A DNA stretch of 64,000 bases from CAVZAB01 sp963773155 (GCA_963773155.1 CAVZAB010000003.1:1-64000); one strand, 5' to 3'. Shown: positions 25,497 to 36,201, counted from the first letter of the stretch. Numbers and translations: made by a program. Notes: a model not told the origin generated them from the letters alone.

Positions 25497-27215
25497 GTGA
25501 CCGGCCCAAGTGTCAGCGATCGATTGCGGCTGGCCGGGCTTGCCGCCGGCCGCGGGCTTGGCCGGGTGCGCCATTCGATTGGTGCGCCTTTGCGGCTCGC
25601 CGTCAATCTGCGGGCGCCGGTCCCGGAACGTCTAGTTATTGCGCCCCAGGATATCCGCACCACCGATCCGACCATAGCCAACGACATTTACGGCAGCTAT
25701 TTCTCGTTCGAGGGGAAGGTCGTGAACACACACGGCCAATCGCCGTTCACGATCGTGCCGCCGGCCGCCAATTGGTCGCGTGCGCTGATGGGCTTTGGCT
25801 GGCTGCGCCACCTGAGGGCGGCCGGCAGCGCACTTTCGCGCGAAAATGCCAGGGCCCTCGTCTCCGACTGGATGACCGTCGCCGGGCGACCGTCGCGCGG
25901 GCCGGCCTGGGAAACCAGAGTGGTGGCGCGGCGAATCCTGTCCTGGCTCAGCCAGTCGCCGCTCATTCTGGAGGGCGCCGACCGGGCCTTCTATCAACGC
26001 TTTCTCAAAAGCCTCGCCCGCCAGGCGAACTTCCTGCGCCAGGCCATGGCGACCTGCCCGCGGGACGATCAGCGATTGCTTGGCGCGATTGCACTCGCCG
26101 AAATGGGCCTTTGCGCGGAAGGCCTGCCGCAATTGTCGAAAAAGGCGACCCAGCTTCTCGTCGAGGAACTCAGGCGGCAGATCTTGCCGGACGGCGGCCA
26201 TGTCAGCCGCAACCCCCGCCTTCTCGTCGAGCTCCTCCTCGATCTGCTGCCAGTCCGGCAAGCCTATGCGGCGCGCGGCCAGGAAGCGCCGGCCGAACTC
26301 CTGAACGCGATCGACCGGATGATGCCGATGGTGCGGCTGTTTCGGCATGGCGACGGATCGCTGGCGCTGTTCAACGGCATGGGCGTGACTGCGCCCGAGA
26401 CGCTTGCCACCGTGCTCGCCTACGGCGACATACGCGGCAGCGCCATCCACAATGCCCGACAATCCGGCTACCAGCGTCTCGAAGGTCAAGCCACCATTGT
26501 CGTCGTCGACACCGGCCGGCCGCCGCCGCCAATCTTTTCGCGCGACGCCCATGCCGGCTGTCTCGCCTTTGAACTATCCTCAGCCGGCCAGCACATCGTC
26601 ATAAATTGTGGCGCCCCCGATCCAAGCCGCATCGCCCTGCGCGAGGCTGCCCGTGCCACTGCCGCGCATTCGACTCTCGTCATCAACGACATGTCTTCGG
26701 CCCGATTCGCCAATCCGGCGGCCGCCGCCGGTTCGGCCGGCCAGATTCTTTCGGGCCCGGTCAAGATCGCCGTCGAGCGCAGCGAGAATGCAGCCGGCAC
26801 GACGATTACGGCATCGCACGACGGCTATAGCCGAAAATTGCGCCTCATTCACGAAAGAACGCTGGTTCTGTCTGCTGACGGCCGGAGCCTTTCGGGCGAA
26901 GACCAGTTGCTCCCCGGACGCAAGCGCCCCAAGGCCGAGGCCAATCATCCCTATGCGATCCGCTTTCATCTGCACCCGTCTATCGAAATCCGGCGGGCCG
27001 AAAGCGGCAACCGCGCCGCGCTCTATCTGGCCGACGGGCAGACCTGGCTGTTTGAAGCCGATGGCGGGTCGATGGAGGTAGAAGAAAGCGTATTCCTGGC
27101 AGCCCCCGACGGTCCCAAGCGCGCCGAACAGATCGTCGTGCGCGGCACCAGCCGGGACCAGCCGAAAATCGCCTGGTCGTTTCGGGCCGATTCCGACGCG
27201 CGACGAACTCTTTGA
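25497..27215 (+). CDS. Heparinase II/III family protein
   Basis: A 572-residue protein with an alpha-helical N-terminal toroid (WLRHLRAAG, RGPAWETRVVARRILSWLSQ, LLVEELRRQILPDGGHVSRNP) and a C-terminal beta-sandwich region typical of the heparinase II/III superfamily. The beta region contains FSRDAHAGCLAFELSS, HSTLVINDMSSARF and AHDGYSR-like segments. The alphaproteobacterial members next to rsmB and purH are widespread; their substrate is unproven, and a cell-envelope polysaccharide is a reasonable guess. No signal peptide is obvious. The GTG at 25497 is preferred over one at 25446 because AGGAGG lies 10 bases before it. Confidence 0.85.
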   Translation: MTGPSVSDRLRLAGLAAGRGLGRVRHSIGAPLRLAVNLRAPVPERLVIAPQDIRTTDPTIANDIYGSYFSFEGKVVNTHGQSPFTIVPPAANWSRALMGFGWLRHLRAAGSALSRENARALVSDWMTVAGRPSRGPAWETRVVARRILSWLSQSPLILEGADRAFYQRFLKSLARQANFLRQAMATCPRDDQRLLGAIALAEMGLCAEGLPQLSKKATQLLVEELRRQILPDGGHVSRNPRLLVELLLDLLPVRQAYAARGQEAPAELLNAIDRMMPMVRLFRHGDGSLALFNGMGVTAPETLATVLAYGDIRGSAIHNARQSGYQRLEGQATIVVVDTGRPPPPIFSRDAHAGCLAFELSSAGQHIVINCGAPDPSRIALREAARATAAHSTLVINDMSSARFANPAAAAGSAGQILSGPVKIAVERSENAAGTTITASHDGYSRKLRLIHERTLVLSADGRSLSGEDQLLPGRKRPKAEANHPYAIRFHLHPSIEIRRAESGNRAALYLADGQTWLFEADGGSMEVEESVFLAAPDGPKRAEQIVVRGTSRDQPKIAWSFRADSDARRTL

Positions 27216-27290
27216 AGCCGCGATGGCGGATTTGAACGAGCCGGGATTCATGCTATCGCGCGCCCCGGACATTCTTGCGGGGTTCGAAAT

Positions 27291-28880
27291 ATGCCGAGCG
27301 ACCTACGTCCAATTCAGCGCGCACTCCTTTCGGTCTCCGACAAATCCGGCCTCGTCGACTTTGCCCGCGTTCTGCGCGCTCATCGAATCGAATTGCTGTC
27401 GACCGGCGGCACCGGCAGGATGCTGGCCGAGGCCGGCATCGTGACCCACGACATTGCCGATGTCACCGGCTTTCCCGAAATGATGGATGGCCGCCTCAAA
27501 ACTCTGCATCCCAAGGTGCATGGCGGCCTGCTGGCCCAGCGTGAAAACCCCGAACACGAAGCGGCCATGCTTGCTCACGCCATTGGCCCGATCGACCTGC
27601 TTGTCGTAACGCTCTATCCGTTCGAGGCAAGCGTCGCGGCCGGGAAAAGCGCCGAGGCCTGTATTGAGAATATCGACATTGGCGGTCCGGCCATGATTAG
27701 GGCCGCCGCCAAGAACCATGCCGACGTTGCCGTCATCGTCGACATCGAGGATTATCCGCGGCTCGCCGCAGAACTCGAGCGCTGCCAGGGCGCGACCGGT
27801 CTTGCCTTGCGGCGCGCGCTCGCGCAAAAGGCCTTTGCCCGCACCGCCACCTATGACGCCGCCATATCGAACTGGTTCGCCGATCAGATTGAGGAGCCGG
27901 CGCCCGCCTATCGAGCGGTCGGCGGCCGGCGCATCGAGCGGCTGCGCTACGGCGAGAACCCGCACCAGAGCGCGGCCTTCTATCGCACGCCTGAGCACCG
28001 TTTCGGCGTTGCCAGCGGGCGCCAGCTTCAGGGCAAGCCCTTATCCTTCAACAATATCAACGACACCAATGCGGCGTTCGAATGCGTCGCCGAATTCGAT
28101 GCCGCGCAGGCCGCCGTCGCCATCGTCAAACACGCCAATCCCTGTGGCGCAGCGATTGCCGCTTCGTTGAGCGAAGCCTATGCCGGCGCGCTGCGCTGCG
28201 ACCCATTATCCGCCTTCGGCGGCATTGTTGCGCTCAATCGCAGGCTCGATGCGCCGACCGCCGAGGCCATAACGAAATTGTTTACCGAAGTCGTCATTGC
28301 CCCTGATGCGGATGACGCAGCGCTCGGGCTCCTTGCCCGCAAAAAGGACGTCAGACTGATCTTGACGGGCGGCATGCCTGACCCGCGCGCCGGCGGTCTA
28401 GACATCCGCACTGTCGCCGGCGGCCTTCTCGTCCAGTCGCGCGACAGCACCGTCGTCGACGATCTGAAGCTCGAGGTCGTCAGCGAAAGGCGGCCGAGCG
28501 AGGCGGAATTGGCCGATTTGAAATTCGCCTTCCGGATCGCCAAGCATGTCAAGTCGAATGCAATCGTGCTGGCCCGCGATCTCGCAACGGTCGGCATCGG
28601 CGCCGGCCAAATGAGCCGGGTCGATGCCATGCGGATCGCCAACTGGAAGGCAGCAGAAGCGGCAAAGATGGCCGGATCCGCCGGCAGTCTCGCCCAGGGC
28701 GCGGTGGCGGCTTCCGATGCCTTCTTCCCCTTCGCCGATGCAATTCAGCAGGCCGCCGAAGCGGGCGTGCGAGCGGTGATCCAGCCGGGCGGTTCGATCC
28801 GGGACCACAAAATCATCGAGGCCGCCAATGCGCTCGGCCTTGCGATGGTGATGACCGGCACCCGGCATTTCCGCCATTGA
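27291..28880 (+). CDS. purH: Bifunctional AICAR transformylase / IMP cyclohydrolase
   Basis: A 529-residue enzyme for the last two steps of IMP synthesis. The N-terminal MGS-like cyclohydrolase domain shows LLSVSDKSGLVDFAR, STGGTGRML, TGFPEMMDGRLKTLHPKVHG and NIDIGGPAMIRAAAKNH. The transformylase domain shows LRYGENPHQ, FNNINDTNAA and VKHANPCGAA, where the Lys-His pair is catalytic, ending in QPGGSIRDHKIIEAAN. It is complete and in the same direction as rsmB and the heparinase-like gene. It converges on the acyl-CoA synthetase gene with only 12 bases between stops. Confidence 0.97.
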   Translation: MPSDLRPIQRALLSVSDKSGLVDFARVLRAHRIELLSTGGTGRMLAEAGIVTHDIADVTGFPEMMDGRLKTLHPKVHGGLLAQRENPEHEAAMLAHAIGPIDLLVVTLYPFEASVAAGKSAEACIENIDIGGPAMIRAAAKNHADVAVIVDIEDYPRLAAELERCQGATGLALRRALAQKAFARTATYDAAISNWFADQIEEPAPAYRAVGGRRIERLRYGENPHQSAAFYRTPEHRFGVASGRQLQGKPLSFNNINDTNAAFECVAEFDAAQAAVAIVKHANPCGAAIAASLSEAYAGALRCDPLSAFGGIVALNRRLDAPTAEAITKLFTEVVIAPDADDAALGLLARKKDVRLILTGGMPDPRAGGLDIRTVAGGLLVQSRDSTVVDDLKLEVVSERRPSEAELADLKFAFRIAKHVKSNAIVLARDLATVGIGAGQMSRVDAMRIANWKAAEAAKMAGSAGSLAQGAVAASDAFFPFADAIQQAAEAGVRAVIQPGGSIRDHKIIEAANALGLAMVMTGTRHFRH

Positions 28881-28892
28881 CGACGCTTGGCC

Positions 28893-30509
28893 TCACGGGG
28901 CTTCGCGCAACAGCCGGCGAATGATCTTGCCGGTCGTGGTCAACGGCAGGGCGTCGACAAAGGCGATCTCGCGCGGGTATTCGTGCGCCGACAGGTGCCG
29001 GCGCACGAAGGCTTGGATGTCGCTTGCAAGATCCGGCGAGCCCAGCAGCCCGGCGCGCAGCACGACATAGGCCTTGACGATTTCGGTGCGCAACAGATCC
29101 GGCTTGCCGACCGCGGCGGCGAGCGCCACTGCCGGGTGGCGCAGCAGGCAATCCTCGATTTCGCCTGGCCCAATCCGATAGCCGGAGGACGTGATGACGT
29201 CGTCGTCGCGGCCAAAAAAGCGGATATAGCCGTCGGCGTCGCCCATGCCCTGATCGCCGGTGGTCATCCAATCGCCGATGAATTTCTGCCGGGTCGCCGC
29301 CGCGTTGTTCCAATAGCCAAGAAACATGGCCGGGTCTGGCCGCCTGATCGCGATCTGGCCCATTTCGTCCGGTCCACAGGCGGTGCCATCGGCGCCGATA
29401 ACAGCAACATTGTGGCCAGGCACGGCCTTGCCAATCGCCCCCGGTCGCGAAACGCCGATGCGGCCACACGACGAGAGCACATAATTGCATTCGGTCTGGC
29501 CGTAGAATTCGTTGATGGTCAGGCCAAGTGTCGACAGGCCCCAGGCATGCGTCTCCGCGCCGAGCAATTCGCCGCCTGAGCTCAGTGTGCGCAGGCCCAG
29601 ACGCGCGCGATCGGTCGACTTGAAGGCGCCGCGCAACATCCGCAGCGCGGTCGGCGGAATGAAGGCATTGCGCACCGCCATGTCTGCCATCAAACCAACT
29701 GCCTGGTCCGGGTCAAACTTGTCGGCTCTGGCAGCAACGACGGGAACACCGAAATGCAGCCCGGGCAGCAGCACGTTCAAAAGACCGCCGGCCCAGGCCC
29801 AATCGGCGGGCGTCCACAGCCGGTCACCGGCCTGCGGCAGGAATTCATGGCTGAACTGCACCCCAGGAAGATGGCCGAGCAGCACCCGATGGGCATGCAG
29901 CGCGCCTTTCGGCGGCCCAGTCGTGCCCGAGGTGTAAATCATCAGCGCCGGATCGTCGGCCCGCGTCGCCACCGCCTCGAAATCCGCCTGGCCCAGCGCC
30001 AGACATTGCTGGTAATCTTCGGCGCCCGCGGCGCGCCCGTCGGTCGCCACGATCAATTCGAGCGCTGGAAGGTCTGCGCGCAGCGGCGCGATTTTATCAT
30101 AGCCCGCGGCATTGGTGATGAGAGCCCTGACCGAAGCGTCGCTGAGCCGATAGCGCAGCGCATCCGGGCCGAACAACGAAGCCAGCGGCAAAGCGATCGC
30201 GCCGAGCTTATAGATGGCGGCATGGCAGACCGCCACTTCGGCCATCTGCGGCAGCAGGATGGCAATGCGATCGCCGCGCGCGAGCCCAAGCCGCGCCAGC
30301 GACGAGGCTAGCCGGTTCGATTGCTCGCGCAAGCTCGCGCAATCGGTGCGCCGGACGGCGCCGTCGCCCAGCACTTCCAGAATGGCCGGCCGGTGCGGCT
30401 CACGCCTCGCCCAACGATCGGCAATGGCGATGCCCATATTGTAGAATGCCGGAATCTTCCAGCGAAAGGCCGCCGACAATTCGGCATAGTCTTGCAGATT
30501 GGGTAACAT
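28893..30509 (-). CDS. AMP-dependent acyl-CoA synthetase
   Basis: A 538-residue ANL-superfamily ligase. Motifs are LMIYTSGTTGPPKGALHAH (phosphate-binding loop), INEFYGQTECNYVLSSCG, WMTTGDQGMGDADGYIRFFGR and the C-terminal TTTGKIIRRLLR with the catalytic Lys. It has the WTPADWAWAGGLLNVLLPGL stretch seen in medium-chain and benzoate/propionate-type acyl-CoA synthetases and lacks the N-terminal features of Acs. The carboxylate substrate cannot be fixed from sequence. It is divergent from putA across about 130 bases. Confidence 0.88.
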   Translation of the reverse strand: MLPNLQDYAELSAAFRWKIPAFYNMGIAIADRWARREPHRPAILEVLGDGAVRRTDCASLREQSNRLASSLARLGLARGDRIAILLPQMAEVAVCHAAIYKLGAIALPLASLFGPDALRYRLSDASVRALITNAAGYDKIAPLRADLPALELIVATDGRAAGAEDYQQCLALGQADFEAVATRADDPALMIYTSGTTGPPKGALHAHRVLLGHLPGVQFSHEFLPQAGDRLWTPADWAWAGGLLNVLLPGLHFGVPVVAARADKFDPDQAVGLMADMAVRNAFIPPTALRMLRGAFKSTDRARLGLRTLSSGGELLGAETHAWGLSTLGLTINEFYGQTECNYVLSSCGRIGVSRPGAIGKAVPGHNVAVIGADGTACGPDEMGQIAIRRPDPAMFLGYWNNAAATRQKFIGDWMTTGDQGMGDADGYIRFFGRDDDVITSSGYRIGPGEIEDCLLRHPAVALAAAVGKPDLLRTEIVKAYVVLRAGLLGSPDLASDIQAFVRRHLSAHEYPREIAFVDALPLTTTGKIIRRLLREAP

Positions 30510-30643
30510 CGATCGACCAACCCGCCGGTCCGACGCCGGCGAAAAAGTCTAGGCCGCCGGGGCGCCGCCGGCAATGTGGCGCCGAGAACTCTCAGACCTG
30601 CCAGCGATATGCTGGGCCGTCTCAAAACCCGCGAGGTCATGCG

Positions 30644-33600
30644 ATGACGCAGGTTGCTCAAGGCGCGCCAACAACACCAGCCCCCGATCGCCTGCCTGCC
30701 TTCGACGCCCCCTATGCGACGCCTGACGAATCGCTGGCTATCGAGCTTTTGGCCAGAGCCGGGCTGAGCGAGACTGCGGAGGCGCGCGTCGATCACCGGG
30801 CGACACGGCTGATCGAAGCGATCCGCCATCGTAGCGGCGGGCTCGGCGGCATCGAGGATTTCCTGCGCGAATATTCGCTGTCGACGAAGGAGGGCCTCGC
30901 CCTGATGGTCCTCGCCGAGGCGTTGCTGCGCGTCCCTGACGGCCCGACCGCCGATCGGCTGATCGAGGACAAGCTCGGCCAGGCCGATTGGGCCCATCAC
31001 GAGACCCGCTCGGAGGCGATCCTGGTCTCCGCTTCGGCCTGGGCGCTCGGCCTGACGGCGCGGATCATCCAGCCGGGCGACACGCCGGAGGGGGTGCTCG
31101 CCAATCTGACCAAGCGGCTTGGTCTGCCGGCGGTGCGCACCGCAACCCGCCAGGCGATGCGGTTGATGGGCTCGCATTTCGTCCTCGGCCAGACCATTGG
31201 CGAGGCGCTGCAGCGGGCCTCCTCGGGTGCCGGCCGGCTCTACCGCTATTCCTTCGACATGCTTGGCGAAGGGGCGAGAACCGCCGAGGACGCCCGGCGC
31301 TATTTCGACTCCTATGCCGCCGCAATCGCCGCAATCGGGCGGGCCGCCGGCAATGCCAAACTTCCCGACCGCCCCGGCATTTCCGTCAAGCTCTCGGCTC
31401 TCCATCCCCGCTACGAGCCAACGAGCCGCGATCGCGTCCTAAGCGAACTGGTGCCGCTGGTTGTCGATCTCGCCGAACGAGCCAAGGCGCATGATCTCAA
31501 TTTCACCATCGATGCCGAAGAGGCCGACCGGCTCGAACTCTCGCTCGCGGTGATCGCCGCGGTCGCCACCCATCCGAGCCTCGCCGGCTGGGCGGGTTTC
31601 GGGCTGGCCGTGCAGAGCTATCAAAAGCGCGCCGGGGCGGTCATCGACTATATTGCCGCCTTGGCCAAACGGCTCGACCGGCGCTTCATGGTCCGCCTCG
31701 TCAAGGGCGCCTATTGGGACACCGAGATCAAGCGCGCGCAGGAACGCGGCCTGGCCGATTTTCCGGTCTTCACCCGCAAGGCGATGACCGATCTCAATTA
31801 TATCGCTTGCGCGCAACGCCTGCTCGAGGCCCGCCCCCTGCTCTATCCCCAATTTGCCACCCATAATGCGCTCACCGTCGCGACGATTGTCGAACGCGCC
31901 AATGGCACCGCCGGTTTCGAATTCCAGCGCCTGCACGGCATGGGCGATGATGCCTACCGAGCGCTGCTCGCCGAATTGCCGGGCGCCGCCTGCCGGACCT
32001 ATGCGCCGGTCGGCGGCCATCAGGACCTCCTCGCCTATCTGGTTCGGCGCCTATTGGAAAACGGAGCCAATTCCTCGTTTGTATCGGTCGCGGCCGACCC
32101 GGCCATTCCGATCTCGAATCTCCTGCGCCGGCCCCAGGCCATCATTGGTGCGCCGGCAAGCGCCCGCAACCCGCGGCTGTCGCGACCGGCCGATCTCTAT
32201 GCGCCGTCGCGGCGCAATTCGCGCGGCCTCGAATTCGGCGAGCGCAGGGCGCTTGACGATTGTCTGCGCCAGGTGGCCTCGGCCGGCCTGCCGAGCACGC
32301 CCGCCCGCCCGCTGATCGATGGCAGCAATGGCGAAGGGACGGCGCGCTCGCTGGCCTCACCGATCGACGGAGCGGCGATCGGTACGGTCGTCGAGGCGCA
32401 ACCGCAGGACGTCGAGCGAGCGATGCTTGCCGCCCAGCGTGGCTTTGCGACCTGGAGCCGGACCAAGGTCGACCAGCGCGCCGGCGCCCTTGAACGGGCC
32501 GCCGATCTCCTCGACGGCGCCAGCGGCCGCCTACTCGCTCTGCTGCAAAGCGAAGCCGGCAAGACGCTCGATGACGGGATAGCCGAATTGCGCGAGGCGA
32601 TCGATTTCTGCCGCTATTATGCCGCCGATGCCCGGGCGAATCTGGCGGAACCGCAGATCATGCCGGGACCGACCGGCGAGGATAATCGGCTGTCCTACCG
32701 GGGACGCGGCGTATTCGTCTGCATCAGCCCCTGGAACTTTCCGCTTGCCATTTTTCTCGGCCAGATTGCGGCAGCGCTGGTTACCGGCAACAGCGTGATA
32801 GCAAAGCCGGCCGAGCAGACGCCGCTGATTGCCGATGCGGCGGTGCGGCTGTTTTACGAGGCCGGCATTCCGCCTTCGGCCCTCCACCTCATGCCGGGCG
32901 ACGGGGCGCTCGGCGCCGCGCTCGTCGCCCATCGCCTGACGGCAGGCGTCGCCTTTACCGGATCAACCGAGACGGCCTGGCGCATCAACCGGGCGCTCGC
33001 CGCGCGCGAGAGTGCAATCGTCCCGCTGATCGCCGAGACGGGCGGGATCAATGTCATGCTTGTCGATGCGACCGCGCTGCCCGAACAGGTTACCGACGAC
33101 GCAATTGTCTCCGCCTTCCGTTCGACCGGCCAGCGCTGCTCAGCGCTACGGTTGATCTGCATCCAGGACGACGTCGCCGACAAGATCATCCGGATGATCG
33201 CCGGGGCCGCGGCGGAACTGAAAATCGGCGATCCCAGAGACGTCAGCGTCCATTTGGGCCCGGTCATCGACGCCGAATCCAAGCTGCGCCTTGCCGACCA
33301 TGTTGCGGCGATGAAACGCATGGCCCGCGTGCATTTTGCCGGGTCGGTACCGGCCGCCGCCTCGCCGCAGGGCCATTATATCGCCCCGCATATTTTCGAA
33401 TTGAAATCGGTCGGCGAGCTAACCAAGGAGGTGTTCGGTCCGATCCTGCATGTCGTTCGCTACAAGCCCAAGGATCTTCCCGCCGTGCTCGATTCGATCG
33501 AAGCAATGGGCTATGGGTTGACGCTCGGCATCCATTCGCGGATCGAACTCGACGGTCGAAGCGGTGGTCGAGCGGCTTGCGGTCGGCAATTGCTATGTTA

Positions 33601-33779
33601 ACCGCAACATGATTGGCGCCGTGGTCGGCACTCAGCCGTTTGGCGGCAGCGGTCTTTCGGGAACCGGGCCAAAGGCCGGCGGGCCCGGCTATCTGAAGCG
33701 CTTTGCGGCCGAGCAGGTCGTGTCGGTCAATACGGCGGCGGCTGGCGGCAATGCTAGCCTGATCGCGATGGGGGAATGA
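30644..33779 (+). pseudogene. putA: Bifunctional proline dehydrogenase / L-glutamate gamma-semialdehyde dehydrogenase, one-base frameshift near the 3' end
   Basis: Oxidises proline to glutamate in two steps. The FAD-dependent barrel shows FTIDAEEADRLELSL, RRFMVRLVKGAYWDTEIKRA and TYAPVGGHQDLLAYLVRRLLENG. The aldehyde dehydrogenase domain shows SPWNFPLAIFLGQIAAALVTGN, ETGGINVMLVDATALPEQV with the general-base Glu, and FRSTGQRCSALR with the catalytic Cys. No ribbon-helix-helix DNA-binding domain is present, as in the short Bradyrhizobium-type PutA. At about 33550 the frame slips after HSRIE, and the conserved end VEAVVERLAVGNCYVNRNMI...PFGGSGLSGTGPKAGG continues in another frame. The span of 3136 bases is one more than a multiple of three. 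As sequenced, translation stops at 33601 and the last 70 or so residues are lost. Confidence 0.93.
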
Positions 33780-34291
33780 GAAAAGTGAGCCAGCCTCGAC
33801 CCTATCGGCCGAATGTCGGCATTGCCCTGTTCAATCGCGCCGGCAAGGTTTTGGCCGGGCGGGCCCGCAGCGCCGGACCCGAAATCGTGCTGGCCGGCCA
33901 TGAATGGCAGATGCCGCAGGGCGGCATCGATCGCAACGAGGATCTCGTCGAAGCGGCAAAGCGCGAACTCTTTGAGGAAACCAATGTCCGCTCGGTTGCT
34001 CTCCTCAAAGTCAGTAGCGCTGCCTGGTGCTATGATTTTCCCCCCTATGACGGACCGCCGCACCGGCTCTGTGCCTTCCGCGGCCAGGCGCAAAGCTGGG
34101 TCGCCTTCCGCTTCCTCGGCGACGACGATGAAATCGACGTGCTTGCCCCCGGCGGCGGCCAGCCCTCCGAATTTTCCGCTTGGGACTGGCATTCCCTCGC
34201 CGAACTGGCCGAACAAGTGGTACCCTACAAGCGTGCCGTCTATCGCGCCGTCCTTGAAGCTTTCGGGGACTTGACCGACCACCCAGCCTAG
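33776..34291 (+). CDS. rppH: RNA pyrophosphohydrolase
   Basis: A 171-residue Nudix hydrolase that removes pyrophosphate from 5' ends of mRNA, triggering decay; relatives also hydrolyse dinucleoside polyphosphates. The Nudix box runs from residue 49 to 71: GGIDRNEDLVEAAKRELFEE plus TNV. The start YRPNVGIALFN and the WQMPQGG before the box are typical of RppH/IalA. The ATG overlaps the putA stop (ATGA), implying coupling. The stop overlaps the convergent atpC stop as CTAG. Confidence 0.93.
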   Translation: MRKVSQPRPYRPNVGIALFNRAGKVLAGRARSAGPEIVLAGHEWQMPQGGIDRNEDLVEAAKRELFEETNVRSVALLKVSSAAWCYDFPPYDGPPHRLCAFRGQAQSWVAFRFLGDDDEIDVLAPGGGQPSEFSAWDWHSLAELAEQVVPYKRAVYRAVLEAFGDLTDHPA

Positions 34292-34686
34292 ATATTCAGC
34301 GCCGCCTTTAATTCGCGCAATTGGTCGAGCTTCTCGCTCGCGAGCCGTTTGGCTTCCCCCTCGGCAGCATCGCGCATATCATCCTCGGCATCGCGGATTT
34401 CCGTGGCGATGCGATCGGCATTCAAGGCCTCGATCGGCACCGCCTGTTCGGCCAAAATGGACAGGCCGAGGCTCGACATGTCGAGAAAACCGCCGCGCAC
34501 GAACAGGCGCTTGGTATCCTTGTCGGTCACTACCTCGACAATGCCCGGCCGCAACATGATCATGACCGGGGCATGATCCTTGAGAATCGTCATGTCGCCT
34601 TCCGAACCCGGCACCATTACGGATTCGACGTCGCCTTTGAAAAGCAGACGCTCGGGCGCAACCAGCTCGAAGTGAAATGCCGCCAT
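34288..34686 (-). CDS. atpC: F1F0 ATP synthase epsilon subunit
   Basis: A 132-residue subunit of the F1 central stalk, which couples rotor and catalytic head and can inhibit hydrolysis. It starts AAFHFELVAPERLLFKGDVE, has VPGSEGDMTILKDHAPVM and LFVRGGFLDM of the beta-sandwich, and ends with a charged two-helix tail (ASEKLDQLRELKAALNI). The ATG at 34686 starts homology; the longer open frame is antisense-like in the atpD region. It is last in atpHAGDC, 28 bases after atpD. Confidence 0.96.
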   Translation of the reverse strand: MAAFHFELVAPERLLFKGDVESVMVPGSEGDMTILKDHAPVMIMLRPGIVEVVTDKDTKRLFVRGGFLDMSSLGLSILAEQAVPIEALNADRIATEIRDAEDDMRDAAEGEAKRLASEKLDQLRELKAALNI

Positions 34687-34714
34687 GAGACCTCCGGAAT
34701 TGCCCACTGGGCGG

Positions 34715-36181
34715 CTAGGCCGACGCCGCGAGCTTCTGCGCCTTCTCGACGGCTTCTTCGATGGTGCCGACCATGTAGAAGGCAGCTTCCGGCAGATGAT
34801 CATACTTGCCGTCGACGAGCCCCTTGAAGCCCTTGATCGTATCGGCGAGCGGCACCAGCTTGCCCGGCGATCCGGTGAAGACTTCGGCGACGTGGAAGGG
34901 TTGCGAAAGGAAGCGCTCGATCTTGCGGGCCCTCGCCACGGCGATCTTGTCCTCTTCGGACAGTTCGTCCATGCCGAGAATTGCAATAATGTCCTGCAGG
35001 GCCTTATAGCGCTGGAGGACCTGCTGGACCTGGCGCGCCACCGAATAATGCTCGTCGCCGACGACCAGCGGCGAAAGCATACGCGAGGTCGAATCGAGCG
35101 GATCGACGGCCGGATAAATGCCCTTTTCGGCGATCGAACGAGACAGCACCGTCGTCGCATCGAGATGGGCGAAAGAGGTTGCCGGCGCCGGATCGGTCAA
35201 ATCATCGGCCGGGACGTAAATCGCCTGAACCGACGTAATCGAGCCCTTGTTCGTGGTCGTAATGCGCTCCTGCAAGGCGCCCATGTCGGTTGCCAGCGTG
35301 GGCTGATAGCCGACCGCCGAGGGAATGCGGCCAAGCAGCGCCGAGACTTCCGAACCGGCCTGGGTGAAGCGGAAGATGTTGTCGATGAAGAAGAGAACGT
35401 CCTGGCCCTTGTCACGGAAATCCTCGGCGACCGTAAGGCCGGTCAGGGCGACCCGCGCGCGCGCCCCCGGCGGCTCGTTCATTTGGCCATAGACCAGCGC
35501 ACATTTGGAGCCTTCGCCGCCGCCCTTCTTGTTGACGCCGCTCTCGATCATCTCGTGATAGAGATCATTGCCTTCGCGGGTCCGCTCGCCAACGCCGGCG
35601 AAGACCGAATAGCCGCCGTGCGCCTTGGCGACATTGTTGATCAATTCCATGATGAGCACGGTCTTGCCAACGCCGGCGCCACCGAACAGGCCGATCTTGC
35701 CGCCCTTGGCATAGGGGGCCAGAAGATCCACGACCTTGATGCCGGTTTCGAGAATCTGCGCTTCCGTTGCCTGTTCGGCAAAGCTTGGGGCCGGCTGATG
35801 GATGGCGCGGCGACTCAGCGAGGGCACCGGCCCGGCTTCGTCGACCGGTTCGCCGATGACATTGATGATGCGGCCGAGGCAGGCGTCGCCGACCGGCACC
35901 AGAATCGGAGAGCCGGTATCGACGACCTCCTGGCCGCGCACCAGCCCCTCCGACACGTCCATCGCAATACAGCGCACCGTTGATTCGCCGAGCTGCTGAG
36001 CCACTTCTAGGACCAGCCGGTTGTCGCCATTCTTGGTTTCCAAGGCATTTAAAATTTCGGGCAGATGACCGTCGAATTGAACGTCGACCACCGCGCCGAT
36101 AACCTGGGTTACCCGGCCGATATTGGCATTGTTGCCGGCGGTGGCTGCGGATGGGGTAGGAACGGTGGCATGCTTTGCCAT
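34715..36181 (-). CDS. atpD: F1F0 ATP synthase beta subunit
   Basis: A 488-residue catalytic subunit. It shows the Walker A motif GLFGGAGVGKTVLIMELINN, the catalytic Glu region GVGERTREGNDLYHEM, the Walker B strand DVLFFIDNIFRFTQAGSEVS, and the DELSEE-type motif MDELSEEDK. The N-terminal 15 or so residues (MAKHATVPTPSAATAGN) are a short Ala/Pro extension common in this order. It follows atpG by 20 bases on the minus strand. Confidence 0.98.
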   Translation of the reverse strand: MAKHATVPTPSAATAGNNANIGRVTQVIGAVVDVQFDGHLPEILNALETKNGDNRLVLEVAQQLGESTVRCIAMDVSEGLVRGQEVVDTGSPILVPVGDACLGRIINVIGEPVDEAGPVPSLSRRAIHQPAPSFAEQATEAQILETGIKVVDLLAPYAKGGKIGLFGGAGVGKTVLIMELINNVAKAHGGYSVFAGVGERTREGNDLYHEMIESGVNKKGGGEGSKCALVYGQMNEPPGARARVALTGLTVAEDFRDKGQDVLFFIDNIFRFTQAGSEVSALLGRIPSAVGYQPTLATDMGALQERITTTNKGSITSVQAIYVPADDLTDPAPATSFAHLDATTVLSRSIAEKGIYPAVDPLDSTSRMLSPLVVGDEHYSVARQVQQVLQRYKALQDIIAILGMDELSEEDKIAVARARKIERFLSQPFHVAEVFTGSPGKLVPLADTIKGFKGLVDGKYDHLPEAAFYMVGTIEEAVEKAQKLAASA

Positions 36182-36201
36182 TGTCAGCCCTCACTCTTTG
36201 G

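Noticed and set aside
30644..33779. Programmed ribosomal frameshift in putA
   Set aside because: No slippery heptamer or downstream structure is evident at the site, and PutA homologues are encoded in one frame; mutation or sequencing error is simpler.
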